Positions 33,923 through 40,510 of a stretch of 40,510 nt of DNA are shown here, one piece after another (the first letter of the stretch is position 1; each line of letters opens with the position of its first letter). A program made the translations under genes and the position numbers. The stretch is from NCBI GenBank assembly GCA_029256705.1, contig JAQSXK010000013.1:1-40510 (forward strand). The letters run 5' to 3'. The notes beneath the pieces are model-generated. The model was not told the origin of the DNA and searched no databases. It worked only from the letters and a program-made list of their open reading frames with translations. This DNA comes from Clostridia bacterium. GTDB lineage: Bacteria; Bacillota; Clostridia; TANB77; CAG-465.

Positions 33923-34417
33923 ATGAAAAATATAAAAAATTCTGGTATAACATTAATACTTTTAATTACTACAATAATAATATCATTAATAATTATATCT
34001 ACAGTTGTAGTAGCGTATGAAGGTATATTAAATAATACAAAAAAAAGCGAGTTTGCTAAGGAAATGTATACTGTAAAAAAATTGGTAATGGACTATGAGT
34101 TTATGAATTCTAGTTATCCCATTAAAGAAGAAATAACTATAGATTTGGGCACTTTACCAGAAGAGTCTAAAACTCAATTTTCTTCAGAACCAGGATACGA
34201 TACAAATAGTATAACTTTAAACGTAATAGATTTGTATAAAGCTGGTGTAGAGAATGTAATAAGAGGAACCACTAAATATGGTGCAAATGATATATATGCA
34301 TTTTCTACTTCGACAAGAAAAATATATTATGTATCTGGTGAACTTATAGGTAATACTACATACTATACTTTAACCGATGAATTATATGAAAAAATAAGTA
34401 TAAATGATATAAAGTGA
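33923..34417 (+). CDS. Small pilin-like protein (164 aa)
   Basis: The N-terminus is a pilin-like signal: MKNIKNSG, then ITLILLITTIIISLIIISTVVVA. Cleavage after Gly8 would leave Ile-Thr-Leu, but the Glu at +5 of true type IV pilins is Leu. A short helix (AYEGILNNTKKSEFAKEMY) leads to a small globular domain, which ends in YGANDIYAFSTSTRKIYYVSGELIG then TYYTLTDEL. This C-terminal motif recurs in the next gene and more loosely in the 1849-aa protein, so it marks a domain of this family. AGGAGGT, overlapping the end of truB, is a strong ribosome binding site. Likely membrane-anchored or assembled at the surface; function unknown. Confidence 0.8.
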   Translation: MKNIKNSGITLILLITTIIISLIIISTVVVAYEGILNNTKKSEFAKEMYTVKKLVMDYEFMNSSYPIKEEITIDLGTLPEESKTQFSSEPGYDTNSITLNVIDLYKAGVENVIRGTTKYGANDIYAFSTSTRKIYYVSGELIGNTTYYTLTDELYEKISINDIK

Positions 34418-34431
34418 GGGAGTGAAAATAT

Positions 34432-35508
34432 ATGAAAAAAGGTATTTCTTTACTAGCTTTGGTAGCAACTATAGTAGTTATGGCTATATTACTTACAACT
34501 GTAACAATATCTGGTATTGCAACAGTTAATAATGCAAATAAAATGGCATTTGCATCAGAGGTAAGTCTATTACAAGAATCAACAGATGCATATATTACTA
34601 AAAATAATGGTGAATTTCCTATAAGTAATTCTATTGGACTAGATATTTCAGGAGTTACTCCAAATTCAATAATACAATTTGATAGTGAAGTTAAAACAAA
34701 TAATAAAATTGTGTTATACCAAATAAATTATGAGTTATTAGGATTAACTAGTTTAAAATATGGTGTAGGTAAAAATGGTCCTGAAGATACATATGTAATT
34801 TCCAAAGATACTAAAAAAGTATATTATGCTAAAGGAATACCTGTTGGAAATAAAACATATTATACTTTAACAGATGATTTAAAATCATTAATAAATTATG
34901 AGGTTGCAGGAACTTCTCCAATAACAAAAGATGGTATTATATTTATACCTTCAAATTTAAATTGGACAAAGGTTAATGTTACAACTCAGGTAAAAATACC
35001 TAAAAATTATTTATCTAAAACAGTAACAGCTAATAGTATTGAGGTTCCCGTAACAACTACAGATGCTAGTTATGATATATATGATATTACAGGTATAGTA
35101 GGTAACTATACAGTAGTAGCAAATTATGCAGTAAATAATGATTCAGTTATTACTAATTCAAAATATGATGTTAAAAATGTGGATAATACTTCACCAGTTA
35201 TTACTTTAGATAAAGTAAATCAACAATTACTAAAATCAGATAATCCTGAAGAAACTTATGCATATTTTAAAATACTAAGTAAATTAGATGATTTAAGTGG
35301 TGTTAAGGTTATAAAATATGAAAATGAAAGAATAAAAGATACTGAACTGGAGTCATACTTTAAATCTAATGGTAAAACTGTACATAAAGATATAATAACA
35401 ATAGATAAAAACGTAAGAGAAATAACTGTATATATTGAAGATAATGCTGGAAATTGGACAGCAGATTTCGTTACAGTTTCAGATAGTGTATATTCTGGAT
35501 TATTATAG
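34432..35508 (+). CDS. Pilin-like protein with C-terminal Ig-like extension (358 aa)
   Basis: The N-terminus is a short pilin-like signal, MKKG then ISLLALVATIVVMAILLTTV, with Ala rather than Glu at +5. Residues 40-160 resemble the 33923 protein, with the shared motif NGPEDTYVISKDTKKVYYAKG then TYYTLTDDL. The last 200 residues add two beta-rich segments, one ending near VVANYAVNNDSV and one with SPVITLDKV, EDNAGNWTADFV, similar in style to the Ig-like repeats of the giant proteins. GGGAGTGA precedes the ATG 14 nt after the previous gene, so the two are co-expressed. The arrangement suggests a pair of major and accessory subunits, but this is inference. Confidence 0.8.
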   Translation: MKKGISLLALVATIVVMAILLTTVTISGIATVNNANKMAFASEVSLLQESTDAYITKNNGEFPISNSIGLDISGVTPNSIIQFDSEVKTNNKIVLYQINYELLGLTSLKYGVGKNGPEDTYVISKDTKKVYYAKGIPVGNKTYYTLTDDLKSLINYEVAGTSPITKDGIIFIPSNLNWTKVNVTTQVKIPKNYLSKTVTANSIEVPVTTTDASYDIYDITGIVGNYTVVANYAVNNDSVITNSKYDVKNVDNTSPVITLDKVNQQLLKSDNPEETYAYFKILSKLDDLSGVKVIKYENERIKDTELESYFKSNGKTVHKDIITIDKNVREITVYIEDNAGNWTADFVTVSDSVYSGLL

Positions 35509-35555
35509 AGAATATATAAGTATAAAATAAATTAAAATGATGAAATGGAGAAAAT

Positions 35556-37166
35556 ATGATAAACGTAAACGATGTAACATTAAGATTTGGAAAAAGAGTA
35601 TTGTTTGAGGATGTAAATTTAAAATTTGCACCTGGAAATTGTTATGGATTAATTGGAGCAAATGGTGCAGGTAAAACTACATTTTTAAAGATATTATCTG
35701 GTGAAATTGAACCTAGTAAAGGTGACGTTACAATGAATCCAAAAGAAAGATTATCTGTACTTAAACAAGATCACTTTGCTTATGAAGAATGCAAAGTAAT
35801 TGATGTTGTAATTATGGGTAATAGTAGATTATATGAAATAATTAATTTAAAAAATGAGCTATATATGAAAGAAGACTTTACAGATGCAGATGGAATAAAA
35901 CTGGGTAATTTAGAAGCAGAATTTGCAGATTTAGATGGTTGGATGGCTGAATCAGATGCAGGCAGCTTATTAAACAACTTAGGTATTGAATTAGAATTAC
36001 ATGAAAAACTAATGAGAGAGCTTAGTGGTCCTGAAAAAGTTAAAGTACTTTTAGCGCAAGCTTTATTTGGTAACCCTCATAACCTACTATTAGACGAACC
36101 AACAAATAATTTAGATTTAGCAGCTATTGCATGGCTAGAGGAATTCTTAATAAATTATGAGAATACAGTAATTGTGGTGTCTCATGATAGATATTTCTTA
36201 AATAAAGTTTGTACACATATTGCAGATATAGATTATAGTAAAATAAAATTATATTCTGGAAATTATGATTTCTGGTATGAATCTAGTCAACTTGCTTTAA
36301 AACAAATGAAAGAATCTAATAAGAAAAAAGAAGACAAAATAGCTGAACTTCAAGACTTTATAGCTAGATTTAGTGCAAATGCATCTAAATCTAAACAAGC
36401 AACTTCAAGAAAGAAAATATTAGAAAAAATTGAACTAGATGAAATTATACCTTCTACTAGAAAATACCCATATATAGATTTTAAACCAGAAAAGGAATCA
36501 GGAAAAGAAATACTTAAAGTTGAAAATTTATCTAAAACTATAGATGGTGAATTGGTACTAAATAATATTTCGTTTACAATTCTAAAGGGAGATAAAATAG
36601 CATTAGTTGGACCAGCGGCAAAAGCAAAAACTACATTGTTTAAGATTTTAATGGGTGAACTTGAGCCAGATACTGGGACTATAACTTTTGGTAGTACAAT
36701 TAAAGCTGGATATATCCCAAAGGATAATAGTGAATATTTCACTTCTAGCCAAATTATAACAGATTGGCTTAGGGATTATTATGATAGTAACGATGAAACA
36801 GTACTTCGTGGTTTTTTAGGTAGAATGTTATTTAGTGGTGAAGAAGCATTGAAAAAAGTAAATGTCCTATCTGGTGGAGAAAAAGCTAGATGTATGCTTG
36901 CTAAGACTATGCTTCAAGCTCCAAATTTAGTGTTTTTAGACGAACCAACCAACCACCTTGACTTGGAGTCCATTACGTCATTAAATGATGGCTTAATTAA
37001 GACTAAATGTGAAATTATGTTTGTGTCTCATGACCATCAATTTATACAAACAATAGCAAATAGAATAATAGAAATAACACCAAGTGGTAAAATAGATAAA
37101 CGTATGACTTATGATGAATATTTGGATAGTAGCGACGTTGCTAAAAAGAAAGAAATGATGTATTAA
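35556..37166 (+). CDS. ABC-F family ATPase with one degenerate ATP site
   Basis: The 536-aa protein has two ABC domains and no membrane segments, typical of ABC-F proteins that act on the ribosome (YkpA/YbiT-like group by its length and motifs). Domain 1: Walker A GANGAGKT (34-41), signature LSGPE (156-160), Walker B LLLDEPTNNLD (177-187). A charged linker is at about 245-300. Domain 2: Walker A GPAAKAKT (352-359), signature LSGGE (438-442), Walker B VFLDEPTNHLD. In the closed dimer, Walker A of domain 2 faces the signature of domain 1, so both degenerate motifs fall in one of the two ATP sites. Both Walker B Glu residues are kept. Possible roles are translation rescue or regulation; no resistance role is evident. 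It has a TGGAG ribosome binding site and no visible promoter of its own. Confidence 0.92.
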   Translation: MINVNDVTLRFGKRVLFEDVNLKFAPGNCYGLIGANGAGKTTFLKILSGEIEPSKGDVTMNPKERLSVLKQDHFAYEECKVIDVVIMGNSRLYEIINLKNELYMKEDFTDADGIKLGNLEAEFADLDGWMAESDAGSLLNNLGIELELHEKLMRELSGPEKVKVLLAQALFGNPHNLLLDEPTNNLDLAAIAWLEEFLINYENTVIVVSHDRYFLNKVCTHIADIDYSKIKLYSGNYDFWYESSQLALKQMKESNKKKEDKIAELQDFIARFSANASKSKQATSRKKILEKIELDEIIPSTRKYPYIDFKPEKESGKEILKVENLSKTIDGELVLNNISFTILKGDKIALVGPAAKAKTTLFKILMGELEPDTGTITFGSTIKAGYIPKDNSEYFTSSQIITDWLRDYYDSNDETVLRGFLGRMLFSGEEALKKVNVLSGGEKARCMLAKTMLQAPNLVFLDEPTNHLDLESITSLNDGLIKTKCEIMFVSHDHQFIQTIANRIIEITPSGKIDKRMTYDEYLDSSDVAKKKEMMY

Positions 37167-37183
37167 TAATATAAGAGGTTAGT

Positions 37184-38116
37184 ATGAATGATAAGAGTAA
37201 ATATGTAAAAAGAGGGATAAAAGATTTTGGTAAAACTGCAATTGGATCAGCTGAAATACTAGCAGGAATGGTTGGAACAGCCGTCTTTCCTTTAGTAGGA
37301 ATACCTTTAACCGTACATGGAGCTCAAAATCTTTTAAAAGGAGTTAGAGGCGAATATATAAAAGGTTCTATGATTAATGTAGTCTCAAACAAATTTTATT
37401 CTAAAACGTTCTATAGAAAAGAAAATAGAATTATACAAGAATTTCCGTCTATAAATCATTTTATAGCAGCGACTTTTACAAAAAATAAAATGAATTTTTT
37501 GTTAATGCAAGAACTAAATTTTTTGTTAGGTAGTGATACTTTAGATAAAAATGGTGACAGAATAACATATACAACTCATAGCCAAAGTTTAACTAAACTT
37601 ATGCTTTCTAGGATTCAAAAGGCTGGAATGATTCAGGATTTGAAATTTGATGAAACAAAGCCAAAAGCATTAATTATTGAGAAATTAATGTTAGGTAATA
37701 CTAAAAATGGATTATTTAAAAAAGATAAAATGTTTGAAATGTCTTTTTCTAAAACAGATAAAAAAATAACAGAAGAAGAAATTATGAAGTTTTTAAAAAT
37801 TGATACTATAGATAATGAAAAATATATTATTAAAAAAGACAAAGACAACAATATATTGAGTATTAATTATAGAACTTCTACAATTATAAAGGACAAGCTA
37901 AAGAATGTTAAAGATAACCTTTTACAAGCAAAAGATGCTCCAAAAATGTTATATTCGGCTAATGAGAATGAAAAGAATGAAGAAAATCAACAAAAAGATA
38001 TTGAAAATATAGATAACTTTTCTAAAAATCTAGGAGAACTTGTTAATAAATCTGGAGAAATAAAAGAGGCTGATAGTAAAAGAACTTCTAAAGACTTAGA
38101 AATGAAGGATAGATAA
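37184..38116 (+). CDS. Unrecognised 310-aa protein with Gly/Ala-rich hydrophobic segment
   Basis: I do not recognise a family. Near the N-terminus there is a Gly/Ala-rich hydrophobic stretch (TAIGSAEILAGMVGTAVFPL, about 18-37, continuing to VGIPLTVHG) that could insert in or associate with the membrane. The middle (about 70-200) is a mixed, Asn/Lys/Phe-rich domain. The C-terminal 70 residues are highly charged and likely disordered or coiled-coil (NEKNEENQQKDIENIDNFSK). There is no signal peptide with a clear cleavage site. AGAGGTTAG precedes the ATG, 17 nt after the ABC-F gene, and the flippase follows at 38176, so the three are probably co-transcribed. Confidence 0.7.
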   Translation: MNDKSKYVKRGIKDFGKTAIGSAEILAGMVGTAVFPLVGIPLTVHGAQNLLKGVRGEYIKGSMINVVSNKFYSKTFYRKENRIIQEFPSINHFIAATFTKNKMNFLLMQELNFLLGSDTLDKNGDRITYTTHSQSLTKLMLSRIQKAGMIQDLKFDETKPKALIIEKLMLGNTKNGLFKKDKMFEMSFSKTDKKITEEEIMKFLKIDTIDNEKYIIKKDKDNNILSINYRTSTIIKDKLKNVKDNLLQAKDAPKMLYSANENEKNEENQQKDIENIDNFSKNLGELVNKSGEIKEADSKRTSKDLEMKDR

Positions 38117-38175
38117 ACAATTACTCGGAATAAAAGACAATGTTTAAAATATACTAAATTAAGGAGTGATATAGA

Positions 38176-39777
38176 TTGGCAGTAAAAAAACAAACATTTT
38201 TAAAAGGTGTACTTGTTATTATGGCAGCACAAATCCTAATTAAGTTATTAGGATTTGTATATAGAATTGTTCTTACTAATTTTAAAGAATTTTCAGATCT
38301 AGGTAATAGTTATTACGGATCTGGATTTTCTGTATATGCATTTATTCTGGCTATAGCAACGATGGGTGTACCAAGTACAATATCTAAATTAGTATCCGAA
38401 AAATTAGCTATAGGGGATAAAAGAGGAGCTCATAAAATATTTAAAACAGCAATGGCGCTATTTACGTTTATTGGAATAATATTTGCTCTTATGCTTTTCT
38501 TTGGAGCTACATATATATCAAATAATATATTATCTAATCCTGGCGTTAAATTTACGTTAATGGCACTTGCACCAGCGGTTATATTTGTATCAATGACAGC
38601 TGTAATTAGAGGATATTTTGTAGGAATGCAAAATATGGCTGAGTATAGTAAAGCACAAATACTTGAACAGCTTGTAAATAGTACATTTTCAATAATATTT
38701 GTTGTAATGTTATTAGGAAGAACCCCAGAGATAATGGCAGCAGGATCCACACTTGCAACAACACTTTCAACAATTGTATCATTCTTTTATTTAATGAGAT
38801 ATTATAATAAAAACAAAAAAGATATTTGGAGTGAAATTAAAACTTCGGATAAATTTACAGTAGATTCAAGAAAAAAAATAGTGAAAAAATTAATATCGTA
38901 TGCGATTCCAATATCTTTTGGTAGTGTAATGGTTACACTTTCAAGTTTAATCGATACTGTTACCGTTGTAGATGCACTTCAAAAATTTGGGGATACGCTA
39001 TTAGTTGCTAACCAAAAATTTGGAATATTAGTTGGCAAGGTTGAAATTTTAAATGCTTTACCTTTATCAGTAAATGTAGCCTTTGCTGTGGCATTAGTTC
39101 CATTTATATCAGCGGCAATGGCTAAGAATAATAAAGAAGAAGCTGTATCAAAAATTAACTTTTCACTTAAAATATCTGGAATTATAGCACTTCCGTCAGC
39201 AGTAGGCTTATCTTTACTGGCACAACCTATTTTTAATCTATTATTTCCTAATGCAAGTGCAGGTGCAGGCTTGTTAAAAATACAAGCTTTTACGGTTATA
39301 TTTGCTGTAATAGCTCAAACATTGTATGGTGCACTACAGGGAATGGGAAAATTATATATACCAGGTTTATGCCTTGTTTTAGGAGTAGCTGTGAAATATA
39401 TTCTTAATGTAACATTTATACCAGTTTATGGTGAGATTGTAGCTCCAATATCTTCTGTTATATATCAGTTTGTTGCATGTACATTTGCATTTATACTTTT
39501 ATTTAATTATTTAAAAGTAAAACCAAATTTTTATGATTTATTTATAAAGACAATATTTGCTACTTTAACAATGGCAGCAGGAATAATAGTTACGTTTAAA
39601 ATTTTATCTATATTTAATATTACAAACACAGTTGTAACATTGACAACAATTTCCATTGCAATTATAGTTTATTGTGTAGCATTATTAGTATTCAGGGTGC
39701 TAAAAAAAGAAGAAATACTAGAGTTACCAATGGGTCAAAAAATATATAACTTTGTATCAAAATTCGCTAAAATCTAA
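38176..39777 (+). CDS. MOP-superfamily flippase (SpoVB/YtgP-like)
   Basis: This is an integral membrane protein of 533 aa with about 14 hydrophobic segments. It starts at TTG 38176, supported by AAGGAGTGAT (38161-38170). The N-terminal half has KGVLVIMAAQILIKLLGFVYRI and MGVPSTISKLVSEKLAIGDKRGAHKIF, followed by AVIRGYFVGMQNMAEYSKAQILEQLVN; all are typical of the polysaccharide-flippase group that includes SpoVB and YtgP (the MurJ-like lipid II flippases of Firmicutes). The C-terminal half has GALQGMGKLYIPGL. In a spore former it could move lipid II or a cortex precursor. Distinguishing SpoVB from YtgP is not possible by eye. Confidence 0.87.
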   Translation: MAVKKQTFLKGVLVIMAAQILIKLLGFVYRIVLTNFKEFSDLGNSYYGSGFSVYAFILAIATMGVPSTISKLVSEKLAIGDKRGAHKIFKTAMALFTFIGIIFALMLFFGATYISNNILSNPGVKFTLMALAPAVIFVSMTAVIRGYFVGMQNMAEYSKAQILEQLVNSTFSIIFVVMLLGRTPEIMAAGSTLATTLSTIVSFFYLMRYYNKNKKDIWSEIKTSDKFTVDSRKKIVKKLISYAIPISFGSVMVTLSSLIDTVTVVDALQKFGDTLLVANQKFGILVGKVEILNALPLSVNVAFAVALVPFISAAMAKNNKEEAVSKINFSLKISGIIALPSAVGLSLLAQPIFNLLFPNASAGAGLLKIQAFTVIFAVIAQTLYGALQGMGKLYIPGLCLVLGVAVKYILNVTFIPVYGEIVAPISSVIYQFVACTFAFILLFNYLKVKPNFYDLFIKTIFATLTMAAGIIVTFKILSIFNITNTVVTLTTISIAIIVYCVALLVFRVLKKEEILELPMGQKIYNFVSKFAKI

Positions 39778-39817
39778 GAAAAATGACTATAAATTGCAAA
39801 AAAAACATATTTTTAAT

Positions 39818-39835
39818 ACTTTTTTTAAAAAAAGT
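39818..39835 (+). promoter_or_regulatory. A/T-tract palindrome upstream of the HU promoter
   Basis: ACTTTTTTTAAAAAAAGT abuts the -35. Such A/T tracts may bend DNA or act as an UP element; with T-rich context it may also weakly end flippase transcription. No other terminator is visible there. Confidence 0.4.
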
Positions 39836-39836
39836 G

Positions 39837-39865
39837 TTGACATTCCTTGCTATTTGTAGTATATT
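39837..39865 (+). promoter_or_regulatory. Sigma-A promoter for hup
   Basis: TTGACA (39837-39842), a 17-nt spacer, TATATT (39860-39865), followed by a GGGGGG ribosome binding site. Confidence 0.82.
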
Positions 39866-39899
39866 TCTAGTGTAATCATTTGATAGGGGGGATTTTAAA

Positions 39900-40178
39900 A
39901 TGAATAAAGCTGAATTAATATCAAAAATGGCTGAAGAAAGCAAATTAACAAAAAAAGCAGCAGAAGCTGCATTAGAAGCTTTCGTAGCAACTGTAGAAGG
40001 AGCACTTAAAGCAGGTGAAAAAGTTCAACTTGTAGGATTTGGAACTTTCGAAGTTAGACATAGAGCTGCTAGAAAAGGAAGAAACCCACAAACTAAAGCA
40101 GAAATTAAAATAGCTGCTTCTAAAGCACCAGCATTCAAAGCAGGTAAAGCTCTTAAAGATCTAGTAAACAATAAATAA
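39900..40178 (+). CDS. hup: HU-family DNA-binding protein
   Basis: The 92-aa protein is a standard [30 protein letters not shown] for the dimerisation helices, [27 protein letters not shown] for the beta-arm with the DNA-intercalating Pro in RNPQT, and [12 protein letters not shown] at the C-terminus. It is a nucleoid architectural protein that bends DNA as a homodimer. Its codon choice is more biased than its neighbours (frequent GCT, GAA and AAA), as expected of a highly expressed gene. It has its own strong promoter, RBS and terminator, and is a single-gene unit. Confidence 0.97.
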   Translation: MNKAELISKMAEESKLTKKAAEAALEAFVATVEGALKAGEKVQLVGFGTFEVRHRAARKGRNPQTKAEIKIAASKAPAFKAGKALKDLVNNK

Positions 40179-40195
40179 TTTTGTTTATAGAGTAT

Positions 40196-40232
40196 AAAAA
40201 GACTGTAGTAATTATATAACTACAGTCTTTTT
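40196..40232. terminator. Intrinsic terminator after hup
   Basis: AAAAAGACTGTAGT pairs with ACTACAGTCTTTTT around a 9-nt loop. Confidence 0.92.
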
Positions 40233-40237
40233 GTATT

Positions 40238-40297
40238 ATGTTACAATAATATTACAAAAAATAACATAATAAATTAAATCATATGTGAAATGTCGAA
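40238..40297 (+). promoter_or_regulatory. Candidate regulator sites, including a perfect Spo0A box
   Basis: ATGTTACAA (40238-40246) and TGTCGAA (40291-40297) lie 75 and 22 nt before the -35 at 40313, matching the layout upstream of the 7627 gene. TGTCGAA is the core Spo0A-box consensus; binding itself is inferred. Confidence 0.55.
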
Positions 40298-40312
40298 ATA
40301 TAGAATATTTTA

Positions 40313-40340
40313 TTGACAAAAATACCATATATGGTAAAAT
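40313..40340 (+). promoter_or_regulatory. Sigma-A type promoter for the last pilin-like gene
   Basis: TTGACA (40313-40318), a 16-nt spacer, TAAAAT (40335-40340). The palindrome ACCATATATGGT (40324-40335) fills the spacer and may be an operator. Confidence 0.72.
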
Positions 40341-40353
40341 ATATGTAATATTT

Positions 40354-40377
40354 AAATCTATACAGTTGTATAGATTT
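40354..40377 (+). promoter_or_regulatory. Hairpin at the 5' end of the last transcript
   Basis: AAATCTATAC-AGTT-GTATAGATTT is a perfect 10-bp stem with a 4-nt loop, starting about 14 nt after the -10. The flank TTGTTTATG has an interrupted T tract, so it may be an attenuator or a stability element. Confidence 0.55.
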
Positions 40378-40435
40378 TGTTTATGAGTATGAGATTATGG
40401 GTATTGTTAAGTAGCAATAATTGGGGGAATTTAAT

Positions 40436-40510
40436 ATGAAAAAAAGTGGTATATCGCTAATAGTTTTAGTTATAACAATAATAGTTGTAATTATAGTAGC
40501 AGGAGGGATT
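40436..40510 (+). CDS. Pilin-like protein, N-terminal fragment (3' end outside window)
   Basis: Only 25 codons are present, cut by the window edge. They encode MKKSG then ISLIVLVITIIVVIIVAGGI, the same type of signal as the 7627 gene, with cleavage predicted after Gly5 and Val instead of Glu at +5. GGGGGA (40423-40428) lies ahead of the ATG. Its upstream region matches that of the 1849-aa gene in element order and spacing, so it is probably another long repeat protein of the same family. Size and domains are not visible. Confidence 0.8.
   Translation, partial: MKKSGISLIVLVITIIVVIIVAGGI

Noticed and set aside
40341-40435. Cyclic-di-GMP riboswitch in the last leader
   Set aside because: Pilin-type genes are sometimes controlled this way, but the conserved core of the aptamer is not seen.
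1-40510. Prophage, transposon or defence island
   Set aside because: No integrase, transposase, terminal repeats or nuclease/toxin motifs were seen; gene order is largely housekeeping.

Overview
The window reads as a chromosome segment from an AT-rich, low-GC Gram-positive bacterium, most likely an anaerobic spore-forming member of the Clostridia. Intergenic DNA is very A/T-rich. Promoters are classic TTGACA/TATAAT with 17-nt spacing, and ribosome binding sites are strong (AGGAGG, AGGTGAT). Core proteins are of the Firmicutes type: TrmFO, a two-gene PheST, the rimP-nusA-ylxR-infB-rbfA order, and NrnA. A germination protease (gpr), a SpoVB/YtgP-like flippase and a GH18 glycosidase with an SH3-like domain point to endospore formation. 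I saw no tRNA, rRNA, CRISPR array, insertion sequence or phage gene. No gene-free stretch exceeds about 250 bases.

Layout. (1) 1-2969 is the 3' part of a giant repeat protein whose start lies outside the window. (2) 3036-6240 holds an unrecognised helical protein, then trmFO and holA. A bidirectional terminator separates holA from a convergent M14-type metallopeptidase (6241-7377). (3) 7464-13240 is a second giant protein of 1849 aa. It has a pilin-like N-terminus and a long series of chitobiase-C-terminal/Ig-like repeats, and it is a paralogue of the first. (4) 13252-19995 holds gpr, a bactofilin-like membrane protein, a Ca2+-type P-ATPase, a rhodanese and an unrecognised 285-aa protein. (5) 20109-25320 is pheS-pheT-GH18. 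(6) 25337-26233 is a membrane-anchored metallophosphoesterase with an altered motif. (7) 26310-31992 is the rimP-nusA-ylxR-infB-rbfA operon. Here infB is split by a frameshift in an Asn-rich tandem repeat. (8) 32016-39777 appears to be one long unit: nrnA, truB, two small pilin-like genes, an ABC-F ATPase, an unrecognised protein and a MOP-family flippase. (9) 39837-40232 is an HU gene. (10) 40238-40510 is the promoter and first 25 codons of another pilin-like gene.

How it fits together. Most of the window is housekeeping translation, RNA and replication machinery. The accessory theme is a family of surface-type proteins that begin with a pilin-like Gly-Ile-Ser/Thr-Leu signal but lack the usual Glu at position +5. 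Four such N-termini are visible (7627, 33923, 34432, 40436), and the C-terminal portion of a probable fifth occupies 3-2969. The two whose promoters are visible upstream of their own gene share an upstream region with the same spacing: ATGTTACAA 75 nt before the -35, and a Spo0A-box-like GTCGAA 21-22 nt before it. This suggests that a sporulation or stationary-phase regulator controls a family of repeat-rich filament-like or surface proteins. That is inference. No pilus assembly ATPase, platform protein or prepilin peptidase is encoded here.
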